A stretch of 64,000 nt of DNA, from positions 1 through 64,000 of the forward strand of contig CAZFEL010000001.1 in assembly GCA_964517675.1 (NCBI GenBank), given 5' to 3'. A program made the position numbers and the translations under genes. Below are positions 49,734-57,832 of the stretch, one piece after another (within the stretch, counting starts at the first letter, position 1; each line of letters opens with the position of its first letter). Source of the stretch: Asbonarchaeum sp964517675 (GTDB lineage: Archaea > Nanohalarchaeota > Nanosalinia > Nanosalinales > Nanoanaerosalinaceae). The notes below the pieces were generated by a model that was given only the letters and a program-made list of their open reading frames with translations, searched no databases and had not been told where the DNA came from.

Positions 49734-50824
49734 AGCCAGCCCTTCCGCCTGAAGAAATACGTCATCCCGATCCCGATGGCAAGCATCAGCCCAAGGACCG
49801 CAGGATAGCCCCAGTACCAGCCGAGCTCCGGCATGCTGAGCGGTGAGGCGGCAGGATCGAAGTTCATGCCATAGACCCCGGCGATGAATGTCAGCGGGAT
49901 GAAGATCGTCGCGATGATGGTGAGGACCTTCATGACCTCGTTCATCCGGTTCGATATGCTCGATAGATAGACATCCAGGGTCCCGGAGAGAACATCGCGG
50001 AAGCTCTCGACGATATCGATGATCTGGATCGTGTGATCGTAGACGTCACGGAAGTACGGCCGTGTCGCCTCATCGATGAGATCGGAACCGGTCCGTTCCA
50101 GCTTCGATATCGTCTCCCTGAGCGGCCAGACGGACTTCCGGAGGAAGATAAGCTCGCGTTTGGTCTCATGGACCTGCTTCAGGATCTCCTGCTGGGGGTC
50201 TTCGACGAGATCGTCCTCGAGGAACTCGATACGGTCACTGATCGATTCCAGGACGCCGAAGTAGTTATCGACGACGGCATCAAGGAATGCATAGGCGAGG
50301 TAATCCGCCCCTCGACTGCGTATCTGGCCTTTCCCGTTCCTGATACGTTCTCTCACGCCATCAAAGACATCGCCTCTCTTTTCCTGGAAGGAAATGACCA
50401 GTCCCTCCCCGAACAGTATGCTGACCTGTTCCGAGCGGATGTGGTCGTCCTCGTAGGTCAGCATCTTGAGGACGAGATAGACGTGATCGTCAAGATCTTC
50501 CATCTTCGGGCGCTGGTCCGTATTCAGGATGTCCTCCTGGATCAGTGGATGGACATCGAGGCGGTCGCCGATCGTGCCGATGACCGCTTCATCGTGGAGC
50601 CCGTCGACGTTGATCCAGGTGACGGTGCTGTCATCGAGGCGGTCGAGGGCGTCCTCGATCGTCCCGACATCGGTCTCATCGAACCCGTCCGCATCGTAAT
50701 CGATCATCGTGACCGTGACATCATCCTGCCTGCGGTCACCGACATGCACGAGGCTGCCAGGAGCGGCACCGCTTTTCTCGCTCCTGTCCTTCAGGAACCG
50801 GTCCAGCCCGTCATCCTCGTCCAT
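49730..50824 (-). CDS. corA: CorA-family Mg2+/Co2+ transporter
   Basis: 364 residues: a large acidic cytoplasmic funnel domain, a long helix, and two C-terminal membrane helices joined by the selectivity motif YGMNFDP (GMN). C-terminal RRKGWL gives the usual basic ring. Length matches archaeal CorA. ATG 50824 is 28 nt from TATA-like TTTAAGC (50848-50854, minus strand); the ATG at 50830 is less well placed. The 3' end overlaps the DsbA-like gene by 4 nt (convergent). Confidence 0.93.
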   Translation of the reverse strand: MDEDDGLDRFLKDRSEKSGAAPGSLVHVGDRRQDDVTVTMIDYDADGFDETDVGTIEDALDRLDDSTVTWINVDGLHDEAVIGTIGDRLDVHPLIQEDILNTDQRPKMEDLDDHVYLVLKMLTYEDDHIRSEQVSILFGEGLVISFQEKRGDVFDGVRERIRNGKGQIRSRGADYLAYAFLDAVVDNYFGVLESISDRIEFLEDDLVEDPQQEILKQVHETKRELIFLRKSVWPLRETISKLERTGSDLIDEATRPYFRDVYDHTIQIIDIVESFRDVLSGTLDVYLSSISNRMNEVMKVLTIIATIFIPLTFIAGVYGMNFDPAASPLSMPELGWYWGYPAVLGLMLAIGIGMTYFFRRKGWL

Positions 50825-50866
50825 CGTCACGGTGTTGGGTGCTGCAGCTTAAATGCATGTGGCCGG

Positions 50867-51610
50867 TCACATCCGCCGGTTCCACTCGTCCGTGTCGAAC
50901 CGCTCCGCGCGGAGCCGCTCTGCCTCCCGAATCGTATCCTCCGAGATCGATCCGTGATCGCCGCCGTAGGTGTCCTGGAACGTTTCGACCATCGCATCGA
51001 TGACAGCCGAGCGGCCAAGGTCGATGTGGTCGTTCATCACAGCGACGCGTTTCTCCGCGGACGTGATGGCCTTATCGGAGATCTTGTCCTTCCCGATGCG
51101 GAGACAGCGCAGCATCTCCTCGATATCGAGATCATAGCTCAGTGTCGCGTGGTGCAAAACAGCGTCACCGGACCGGAGCTGGGCTGCACCCCCGATCTTG
51201 CCCTCCGGATGCATGATGTCGTTGAGCGGCTCGTGGCTGACATCGAGACCGATATCCTGGAGTGCCTCGACCGCCCAGGCATCAAGGTCGGCATAGCTCT
51301 GCTCGATGTCGTCACCGACCTCCTCCCGGGGCAGGTACATGGAATACGTCACCACACTGCCCGGCTCGACGTACATCGCGCCACCACCCGTGACCCTGCG
51401 GATGACAGGGACGCCCTGATCGTCGACGTACTCGACCTGAACCTCGTCCGCGAAGGCCTGGAACCGGCCCAGCGGGACCGCGGGGGTCTCCCTGTACCAG
51501 AACCGCAGCGTTGGCCCGATCTCGCCTGCTGCGAGCCGATCGGCCAGGATCTGGTCGAGGGCATGGTGCATCGCTTCAGGCCTGCTGGCGTCGTCCTGGA
51601 TGATCCGCAT
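50867..51610 (-). CDS. Lipoate-protein ligase A, large (catalytic) subunit
   Basis: 247 residues of the LplA N-terminal (biotin/lipoate ligase) fold: LRFWYRETPAVPLGRFQAF, VIRRVTGGGAMYV (the RRxxGGGxxxH-like substrate loop, here with M-Y), and HPEGKIGGAAQ with the catalytic Lys. It is the second gene of a pair with a small lipoate-ligase C-terminal subunit (51610-51879), overlapping by one base, the usual archaeal two-part enzyme. No lipoylated 2-oxoacid dehydrogenase gene is in the window. Confidence 0.88.
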   Translation of the reverse strand: MRIIQDDASRPEAMHHALDQILADRLAAGEIGPTLRFWYRETPAVPLGRFQAFADEVQVEYVDDQGVPVIRRVTGGGAMYVEPGSVVTYSMYLPREEVGDDIEQSYADLDAWAVEALQDIGLDVSHEPLNDIMHPEGKIGGAAQLRSGDAVLHHATLSYDLDIEEMLRCLRIGKDKISDKAITSAEKRVAVMNDHIDLGRSAVIDAMVETFQDTYGGDHGSISEDTIREAERLRAERFDTDEWNRRM

Positions 51611-51879
51611 CAGGCAGTCACCTCCCGGAGGGCCTCAACGATGTGTTCTGGTCCGAAACCGATCATCTCGGCCTCTATCCCTTCGATCCGTTCGATGAGT
51701 TTTTCATCATCGACGTCCACGTCGGTACCCTCGATAACGGCCTCGATATCCTCGAGGGCTTCAGGTGGTTCGAGGAAGAAATCGCCTGTTATGGTGACGT
51801 CCTCGAAGACGTCGCTGTAGGTTGTCTCGACGCGGACGAGCTTGCCTCCTTCGACCTTGACGGATGCCTCTCCGTGCAT
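51610..51879 (-). CDS. Lipoate-protein ligase, small C-terminal subunit
   Basis: 89 residues matching the accessory domain of lipoate ligase (SVKVEGGKLVRVETTYSDVF, VTITGDFFLEPPEALEDIEA, IGFGPEHIVEALREV). In archaea such as Thermoplasma the two subunits are both needed for lipoyl adenylation. ATG 51879 is 27 nt from TTTAAA (51904-51909, minus strand). Confidence 0.88.
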   Translation of the reverse strand: MHGEASVKVEGGKLVRVETTYSDVFEDVTITGDFFLEPPEALEDIEAVIEGTDVDVDDEKLIERIEGIEAEMIGFGPEHIVEALREVTA

Positions 51880-51941
51880 GGGCGGGACTCGGGCCTCGAG
51901 GTGTTTAAAGCTGTCGCGGTGTCGGCCGGAGTTTATTAAAC

Positions 51942-52135
51942 ATGAGTAACGAAGTACAACCATATGAATACTCACGGATCGTCGGGTTCGTGTCCGGCAA
52001 AGGCGGGGTCGGGAAGACCACCCTGACCGAACTGGGCAACGACGTCACCGTGATCGATACCGATTTCTCGGCCTCGAACCTAGCGACATACCTGGGGCAT
52101 TACGATCATCCTGTCAACATCCAGGACGTCCTCCA
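51942..52135 (+). pseudogene. Fragment of a MinD/ParA-type ATPase
   Basis: The first 65 residues read like an archaeal MinD: IVGFVSGKGGVGKTT (deviant Walker A), then directly LTELGNDVTVIDTDFSASNL and LGHYDHPVNIQDVL. Roughly ten residues expected after KTT are missing in frame, and after IQDVL the sequence turns into the antisense of the gene at 52080-52661. The remaining 180 or so residues are absent. It is a deletion remnant. Confidence 0.7.
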
Positions 52136-52661
52136 TGACCTCCGGCTTGACACCGAACTCGGCGGTGAGACTTCGCTCCACCGCCTCCGGGGTCGACTCC
52201 GATGATGCATCGAACCCGACGGACCGGGTCCCCGCATGGGCCGTCTTGCTCGACCCGTAGAACGCGTCTGGCATATCCTCGACATCGAGAGCCTGCAGGA
52301 CCGCAGCGCGTCCATCTTCCTTCAGCTGGAAGTTCGCATACAGCAGGACCTCCACCTCGCCCATCTTCAAGAACAGTTCCGGCGGGCCGTGTCCCTGCTG
52401 GATAAGCTTGACGACACCGATATCCGCCTCCCTCCGATCATCCGTCGATACAGACTCCCCCTGACTCTCCGATCCGTTCGTTCCCGGGGCATCATCACCG
52501 GAACCAAGCCCATCGCCGTCCTCGATACCACCGTCTTCCTCATCTTTGACCTCCTCGAGCTTCTCGCGTACCTTCTGTGCCTTCTCCAGCCATTCATCGT
52601 CATCAGAAGCGATATCCTCCTTGCTATCGTCGGTATCCGTTGCCGATCTATCCTCGGGCAT
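52080..52661 (-). CDS. Acidic protein of unknown function, second gene after a zinc-finger miniprotein
   Basis: 193 residues. The first 100 are Asp/Glu/Ser-rich and likely disordered with a coiled coil (EWLEKAQKVREKLEEVKDEE), followed by a small beta-alpha domain (LFLKMGEVEVLLYANFQLKE). The last 15 or so residues are antisense to the MinD fragment, so the original C-terminus was probably lost at that junction. It overlaps the stop of the zinc-finger gene by 14 nt. Confidence 0.55.
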   Translation of the reverse strand: MPEDRSATDTDDSKEDIASDDDEWLEKAQKVREKLEEVKDEEDGGIEDGDGLGSGDDAPGTNGSESQGESVSTDDRREADIGVVKLIQQGHGPPELFLKMGEVEVLLYANFQLKEDGRAAVLQALDVEDMPDAFYGSSKTAHAGTRSVGFDASSESTPEAVERSLTAEFGVKPEVMEDVLDVDRMIVMPQVCR

Positions 52662-52752
52662 CACACTGGAGGTTCTCGTGACCCGACAGTGCCTGCTTGG
52701 AATCAAACTTTGCACCGCAGTACTGGCACGCGAACGTCTCGGGACCGGTCAT
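52648..52752 (-). CDS. 34-residue zinc-finger protein
   Basis: A very short open frame with a complete finger: FACQYCGAKFDSKQALSGHE followed by NLQC, i.e. CxxC...HxxxxC, the C2H2-like pattern seen in many haloarchaeal miniproteins. The ATG at 52752 is 27 nt from ATATAAAC (52775-52782, minus strand), a good leaderless promoter. It overlaps the start of the gene at 52080-52661, so they are coupled. Confidence 0.75.
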   Translation of the reverse strand: MTGPETFACQYCGAKFDSKQALSGHENLQCDARG

Positions 52753-52835
52753 GGCTGGGTATGCTCGCTCCCGGTTTATATTTCTGCAGGGGGTCGTCCC
52801 GCCGTTATTTGAATCTGGGCCCGCACAGTGACGTC

Positions 52836-53576
52836 ATGGCCTGGCGAACCATCCCGTTCCGGCGGTACGATCCCTACCGCAAGACCGGTCTCAACGATGC
52901 CGCGCTCCAGTCAGCGGCCGAGGGAGACGCAATCTTCTGGCTGTCGGGCTGGGACCGCACCTGCATCAACGTCGGTCGGAGCCAGCGTGTCAGGGACGAG
53001 GTCGATATCGAGGCCGCCCGAGACGATGCGATCCCGATCATCCGGCGACAGGGCGGCGGGGGTGCGATGTACCTGACACCGGACGGCGAGATCACCTGGG
53101 GACTCACAGCACCTGCAACAGCATTCCCGGACGGTCTAGAGGACATCTACGCGGAAGTCTGTGGCCAAGTCGTTGACGCCCTCGCCGATCTCGGCATCAA
53201 GGCCCACCACGAACCCATCAACGACGTCATCACCCCACAGGGGAAAATCTCCGGAGCAACCGCCAGACGCGGGGACGGTGCAGTCTATGTCGGAGGCACG
53301 TTGCTGTACGAGATCGATCCGGACGAGGCCTTCCGGTACCTCACCCCCGAAAGAGACAAGGGACAGCACCGGGAGACCGACCTAGAGGGCCGCATAACAA
53401 GCATATCCGCACGCAGCGATGCCACACGTGATGAAGTTGTGGCCGCGGTCCGGGAGGCCTTCCTCCATGACCGGCAGACAGAGGAAAGAGACTGGACCGA
53501 CGAAGAGCTGGCCTACGCAGACAAGCGGGCGGAAACCTATAGAAGCGAGGAATGGCTATTCATGCACGAGGACTGA
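52836..53576 (+). CDS. Second lipoate-protein ligase A paralogue
   Basis: 246 residues of the LplA fold: FWLSGWDRTCINVGRSQRV, PIIRRQGGGGAMYLTPDGEI (RRQGGGG loop), HHEPINDVITPQGKISGATA with the catalytic Lys (GKISG). It has no separate C-terminal subunit beside it, unlike 50867-51879, but its own C-terminus ends in a helical segment (LAYADKRAETYRSEEWLF). It could be an octanoyl/lipoyl transferase. First gene of an operon with the hydrolase at 53579. The start is 27 nt from TTATTTGAA (52805-52813). Confidence 0.82.
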   Translation: MAWRTIPFRRYDPYRKTGLNDAALQSAAEGDAIFWLSGWDRTCINVGRSQRVRDEVDIEAARDDAIPIIRRQGGGGAMYLTPDGEITWGLTAPATAFPDGLEDIYAEVCGQVVDALADLGIKAHHEPINDVITPQGKISGATARRGDGAVYVGGTLLYEIDPDEAFRYLTPERDKGQHRETDLEGRITSISARSDATRDEVVAAVREAFLHDRQTEERDWTDEELAYADKRAETYRSEEWLFMHED

Positions 53577-53578
53577 CG

Positions 53579-54310
53579 ATGGAACTCGCATACACCAGAG
53601 AGCGAGGCACCGGGACACCGGTGCTATACATCCACGGCTGGCTCGGTGACAGGGACTCATGGAAACCTGTTGACAGGCAGACGTCGTTCCCTAACACGCG
53701 GGTCTTTCCCGACCAGCGATGTCACGGCCGCAGCCGCTGTGAGCCGTTCGGCCTTGCGGACCTGCGGACGGACCTGGAGGAGCTGGTCCAGCGCCTCGAG
53801 CTCGAGGACCCGGTACTGGCAGGGCATTCGCTGGGCGGGATGGTCGCAGTCACCTATGCCATCGAGAACCCTGTAAGCGGCATCTTCCTCGTTGGAACGC
53901 CTCCAAGCACCCCTGAACCAGCAGGGAAGGGTCCACAGCATTTCCTGGAGCGGCTCGGGACAATGGAACGTGAGGAATGGAGCGAGGGCGTCGTCGAAAA
54001 CTACGCACCACAGAACAAAAACGACCGCCGGACCGTGAAGCGAGAGCTGATCGAGGCAGACGAGACCGTTCTCAGGTCCGGGCTCGAGGCGATGCTCGAG
54101 TACGATGTCCGGGACCGACTCGAGGAGATCGACGCGCCCGCCTTCATCGTCTCCGGACAGGATGACGGCGCCATCATGCCGGAACAGGGACAGGAGCTGG
54201 CCGATGGGCTGGGCTGTGAGCACGAGGTCATCGAAGCGTCACACCTCATGCACAGGGAACGGCCCCGGCGACTCGCCAATCTGTTCGATACGTTCATGGA
54301 CGGGATATAA
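53579..54310 (+). CDS. Alpha/beta-fold hydrolase
   Basis: 243 residues: oxyanion region VLYIHGWLGDRDSW, nucleophile elbow LAGHSLGGMVAV (Ser near 93), acid FIVSGQDDGAIMP, and a C-terminal His in EASHLMHRERP. It has the complete catalytic triad of the esterase/hydrolase family. It begins 2 nt after the LplA paralogue, so they share a transcript; a role in acyl or lipoyl ester turnover is possible but only inferred from position. Confidence 0.85.
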   Translation: MELAYTRERGTGTPVLYIHGWLGDRDSWKPVDRQTSFPNTRVFPDQRCHGRSRCEPFGLADLRTDLEELVQRLELEDPVLAGHSLGGMVAVTYAIENPVSGIFLVGTPPSTPEPAGKGPQHFLERLGTMEREEWSEGVVENYAPQNKNDRRTVKRELIEADETVLRSGLEAMLEYDVRDRLEEIDAPAFIVSGQDDGAIMPEQGQELADGLGCEHEVIEASHLMHRERPRRLANLFDTFMDGI

Positions 54311-54311
54311 C

Positions 54312-55058
54312 ATGCAGCAGTACCACGTCACCGTCGAGGAACCGATCGACATCATTGCATCAGTCTATGAGACGAAACAGCGTGCCGATGAGAGCGATGA
54401 GCCTGTCGAGGTCGTCCTCGAGCACCAGGAAGAGCCTAACGTCGTCAGGGGTTACGGCGAGGCACTCGTGTACCCCGACACCGGCGAACACATCCCGGAT
54501 CCCGAGGAAGCAGGTATCGTCCGGCGTCCCGACGGCGGCCTCTCGTGGTACCACAGCGAGACGGGCTGTTACATGCGGGCCACCCCAGGATCGAGTGACA
54601 TCGCCGCGATCGAGGAAGACCGCGTGGACTGGATGGACGAGATCACCGGACTCCTCCAGGACGTGACAGACAATGACCTCGATGACGACGGCATGGATAT
54701 CTACACCAGCGATGACAGCCAGATAGCCGGCGTCTCATCCGACCACAGAGACCTCAGTGACGAAGAGATAGGATACAGCGGCGAAGCGGATCTTCAGCGT
54801 GCCTGCTGGTACGACAGCGATCCAGCCGACGAGGACCTCGAGCGTCTCCTGGAACGCGACGGTATCGACCCCCAGCAGTTCTACCACAGCATCACTGTAC
54901 CGGAGCAGAGCCTCCTCGATCACCTCGAAGAGCAGACCGAGCCCACCTACATCAGCTCAGGCGATTTCGTCTCCACCGAGAGCAGGGAGATGGCAGAACG
55001 ACTGCAGGACAGAGACAGCCTCCACATCACAGGAAGCTGTGTCCTGTCCGATTACTAG
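54312..55058 (+). CDS. Acidic protein of unknown function
   Basis: 248 residues, very acidic, soluble. The N-terminal part (HVTVEEPIDIIASVYETKQR; VVLEHQEEPNVVRGYGEALV) and the C-terminal part (SLLDHLEEQTEPTYISSGDF) look alpha/beta. No motif. It begins 1 nt after the hydrolase stop, so it is the third gene of the LplA-hydrolase operon, and its 3' end overlaps the convergent exchanger gene by 4 nt. Confidence 0.6.
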   Translation: MQQYHVTVEEPIDIIASVYETKQRADESDEPVEVVLEHQEEPNVVRGYGEALVYPDTGEHIPDPEEAGIVRRPDGGLSWYHSETGCYMRATPGSSDIAAIEEDRVDWMDEITGLLQDVTDNDLDDDGMDIYTSDDSQIAGVSSDHRDLSDEEIGYSGEADLQRACWYDSDPADEDLERLLERDGIDPQQFYHSITVPEQSLLDHLEEQTEPTYISSGDFVSTESREMAERLQDRDSLHITGSCVLSDY

Positions 55059-56062
55059 ATGATCAGTGACGTCACACCAACGGTCTCGAAGACCATCAGG
55101 AGGATGAAAAGCGCATAGATGCCGAGCAATGCGTAGGCCTCCCTGTCGGTGATCTCGAGGCCCGTCCGCATGAACGTGAAAAGCGCCACCGTCGCCAGTG
55201 TCAGGATACCCATCATCGGGGCCGCCCGACCGTAGTTGACCGCCGTCGCCCCCGCAATCAGCACACCGATCGGGACCGCCACCAGCAGGTCGAAGATGTT
55301 GCTTCCGAGGACATTGGCCACACTCGTGCTCGCATTGCCCCGACGGGCGGCCTTGACACTGATGAACGCATCCGGCAGACTCGTTCCCGCGGCCACGACC
55401 GTCAGCCCCCAGAGGAACGACGGCACACCGAGAACCGCCTCCAGCCCGAGGGCGGCCCGGACGAGCCCCTCGACACCGACTGCGATCACGATCAGACTGG
55501 CCACGAGCAGGACCCAGTCCTCCCGGATGCTGTCTTTCTCGACCTCCGGTGCATCATAGTCCATCGTGTCCTGGTACTGGATGAAGATGTACAGCAGGTA
55601 CAGTGCGACCGGTATAAGTGCGATCGGACGTGTCAGATGGCCGATGAGCCGGTCACCAGGGATCGGGTTGTAGATGACCGCGAACGAAAGCGTCAGCAGC
55701 AAACCAGCGACCGAGACCATGTAGAACTGTGCCTCCTTGTAGACCAGATCGCGATTGCTCTGGAGCCGCCCGTCACTGGACAGGGCGGACAGCCCAGGGA
55801 TGACGAGGATGTTGAAGATCGCCGACCCCGTGATCGCGGCAACACCAAGATCGAACTCACCGTGGAGCAGGGTCGACAGCACCGTCGTGGACAGCTCCGG
55901 GAAGCTCGACCCGACTGCCGCGATGATAGCTCCCTGCACGATCGCCGGCAGCTCATAGTAGGCAGCGAGCTCGCCGCTGGTCTCCTCAAGGACATCGCTT
56001 CCCTTCCAGATGACGATGGTCGCGACCGCGGCGAGAGCCATATAGCCCAGAACCGGTAGCAT
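55055..56062 (-). CDS. CaCA-family Na+/Ca2+ exchanger
   Basis: 335 residues with about ten membrane helices in two halves. Alpha-1 repeat: IIAAVGSSFPELSTTV ... GSAIFNILVIPG; alpha-2 repeat: VVAAGTSLPDAFISVKAARR ... NVLGSNIFDLLVAVP. These GSSxPE and GTSxPD motifs carry the ion-binding acids. It probably exports Ca2+ using Na+ in a salt-rich habitat. ATG 56062 is 27 nt from TTTTAAAC (56085-56092, minus strand). Confidence 0.92.
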   Translation of the reverse strand: MLPVLGYMALAAVATIVIWKGSDVLEETSGELAAYYELPAIVQGAIIAAVGSSFPELSTTVLSTLLHGEFDLGVAAITGSAIFNILVIPGLSALSSDGRLQSNRDLVYKEAQFYMVSVAGLLLTLSFAVIYNPIPGDRLIGHLTRPIALIPVALYLLYIFIQYQDTMDYDAPEVEKDSIREDWVLLVASLIVIAVGVEGLVRAALGLEAVLGVPSFLWGLTVVAAGTSLPDAFISVKAARRGNASTSVANVLGSNIFDLLVAVPIGVLIAGATAVNYGRAAPMMGILTLATVALFTFMRTGLEITDREAYALLGIYALFILLMVFETVGVTSLII

Positions 56063-56145
56063 GTGCGTGGCTTGGCGGCTTTCGTTTAAAATCCTGCCGG
56101 TCCAGGACCGGAAGCTATTAACCGGACGCGGTCCAACGTTGGCCC

Positions 56146-56850
56146 ATGACCCACGATGCCGTGGTGATGGACCTCGACGATACCCTGTACGCATACCATC
56201 CGTGCAACGAGGCAGGCAAGCAGGCCGCCCATAGGCGGGCCCAGGAGCTCGGCTATGATCTCGGCCGGGAGGCCTTCCAGGACCTCTACCAGCGGGGCCG
56301 GGAGGCCGTCAAACAGGACATCGACTGCACAGGGTCAAGCCACCAGCGGTACCTCTACATCAAGCGCGCCCTCGAGCTCCATACCGGCACAGTCCAGGCA
56401 TCCGATGCACTCGAGATCGGTGATGCGTTCTGGGAGGCCTACATGGACGAGATAGAGCTTTTCCCAGGTGTCATCGAGACCCTCGAGTGGTTCATGGAAG
56501 CGGGAGTGAAGACAGCGATAGCGACGGACCTGACAACGCGGACACAGCTCAGGAAGATCGAACAGCTTGGTATCGAGGACCATATCGATGTCCTCGTGAC
56601 ATCGGAGGAGATCGGCCGTGACAAGCCGGCAACTGCCGTATTCGCCGTGCCGCTGGCACGGCTAGGCGCCACGCCTGAGGAGACTGTGATGATCGGGGAC
56701 TCGCTTGAATCCGACATCCGAGGCGGTAACAGCCTCGATATGACAACAGTACTTTTCAACAGCGACGATGAGCCACAAGGACAGGCAGAGCGACCCGACC
56801 ACAGGATCAGGTCCTTCGATGCGCTCCACGACATCATCACGGGTGACTGA
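56146..56850 (+). CDS. HAD-family phosphatase
   Basis: 234 residues of the HAD type I cap class: motif I VVMDLDDTLYAY (DxDxT), motif II AIATDLTTRTQ (Thr), motif III Lys in GRDKPATAVF, and motif IV MIGDSLESDIRGG (GDSxxxD). It removes phosphate from a small molecule such as a sugar or glycolate phosphate. It is followed 5 nt later by a class II aldolase, hinting at sugar-phosphate metabolism. The start is 28 nt from TATTAACC (56115-56122). Confidence 0.88.
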   Translation: MTHDAVVMDLDDTLYAYHPCNEAGKQAAHRRAQELGYDLGREAFQDLYQRGREAVKQDIDCTGSSHQRYLYIKRALELHTGTVQASDALEIGDAFWEAYMDEIELFPGVIETLEWFMEAGVKTAIATDLTTRTQLRKIEQLGIEDHIDVLVTSEEIGRDKPATAVFAVPLARLGATPEETVMIGDSLESDIRGGNSLDMTTVLFNSDDEPQGQAERPDHRIRSFDALHDIITGD

Positions 56851-56855
56851 TCGTG

Positions 56856-57482
56856 ATGCTAGAAGAACAACGGAAGGAGGTACTCGAGCACGCACCAGAC
56901 CTCGCTGATATGACACCGGCACGGACAGGTAACCTCTCGGTCAGGGACGGCGACAGGTTCGCCGTGACACCGACGGGTGTCGCCTACGATGACTTCGACC
57001 TCGATGACGTCCCCGTGGTCGATATGGACGGCGACCACATCGCCGGGGAGATGGAACCGACCAGCGAGGTCCCGATGCATACCGGCATCTACCGGCAGCG
57101 GGACGCGGGAGCAATCGTGCACACCCACTCGACGTGGGCGACGACGATGGCGGTGCTGCATGAACCACTCCCACCGATCCATTACATGATCACGACCTCG
57201 GGCAAGGAGATCCCTGTCGCGGAGTACGCGACATACGGCACGCGGGAGCTTGCAGACAACGTTGTCGCCGCTTTGGAGGAAAGCGCCTCGCGCTCCTGCT
57301 TCATCGCGAACCACGGCCTGGTCGTGATGGCGGATGACATCGAGACGGCCATCGAGAACGCGGTCCACATCGAGAACCTCTCGAAGATCTACCTCAACGC
57401 CAGACAGGTCGGTGAACCCAAGGAGCTGCCGGACGAGAAGCTGGATGCGGTCATCGAGAAGTTCAGGGACTACGGCCAGTGA
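56856..57482 (+). CDS. Class II aldolase/adducin family protein
   Basis: 208 residues like L-fuculose-phosphate aldolase: ARTGNLSVRDGDRFAVTPTG (GNxS phosphate site), VPMHTGIYRQRDAGAIVHTH (HTHS zinc ligands), and CFIANHGLVVMADD (third His, ANHG). The catalytic Glu corresponds to SEVPMH. Archaeal members act as fuculose-1-phosphate or related aldolases. ATG 56856 is used (GTG at 56853 also possible). Operon with the HAD phosphatase. Confidence 0.87.
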   Translation: MLEEQRKEVLEHAPDLADMTPARTGNLSVRDGDRFAVTPTGVAYDDFDLDDVPVVDMDGDHIAGEMEPTSEVPMHTGIYRQRDAGAIVHTHSTWATTMAVLHEPLPPIHYMITTSGKEIPVAEYATYGTRELADNVVAALEESASRSCFIANHGLVVMADDIETAIENAVHIENLSKIYLNARQVGEPKELPDEKLDAVIEKFRDYGQ

Positions 57483-57581
57483 CATCCGCAGTTTTAAAAC
57501 TGGCACACGTATTGGGCGATTGCCAGTCCATGGTCGGTTCGCCATGCGAACCGTCCGGCGCTGTCGACTGGCGCGCCAGTC

Positions 57582-57723
57582 GCGGGGGTAGCCAAGTGGC
57601 CAAAGGCGCAGGGCTTAGGTTCCCGGCTCCTTATCCGAGGAGGCGGGTTGAGAAGATCTCTGATCTTCGAACGAAGATACCCTGTCCCTCAGGGGTTCGC
57701 AGGTTCGAATCCTGTCCCCCGCA
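57582..57723 (+). tRNA. tRNA-Leu(TAG) with a 59-nt intron
   Basis: Acceptor GCGGGGG (57582-57588) pairs with CCCCCGC (57716-57722), discriminator A. Anticodon stem CAGGG/CCCTG, loop CTTAGG|A, anticodon TAG; the intron 57620-57678 is at the canonical 37/38 site. The intron contains a perfect hairpin GAAGATC-TCT-GATCTTC (57652-57668) whose sequence is close to the hairpin beside the tRNA-Thr array. Class II variable arm; T-arm GCAGG-TTCGAAT-CCTGT. Confidence 0.95.
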
Positions 57724-57765
57724 TTTCACCTTCGTTCAGTGCTTCCGCCAGTATTCGGCACCCGA

Positions 57766-57804
57766 GAAAGCCTGCTTTCGACGGTCGAATCCTGTCCCCA
57801 CGCA
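57766..57804 (+). repeat. Hairpin plus copy of the tRNA-Leu(TAG) 3' end
   Basis: The hairpin GAAAGC-CT-GCTTTC (57766-57779) is followed by 57783-57804, which repeats the T-loop to 3' end of the tRNA (GGTCGAATCCTGTCCCCACGCA against GGTTCGAATCCTGTCCCCCGCA) with small indels. No 5' half accompanies it. Confidence 0.8.
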
Positions 57805-57832
57805 TTCTTCCTTTCCTCAGAACCGACCACGA

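Noticed and set aside
50033..51820. A 595-codon plus-strand frame opposite corA and the lipoate-ligase genes
   Set aside because: It runs antisense through three well-supported genes and encodes no recognisable domain.
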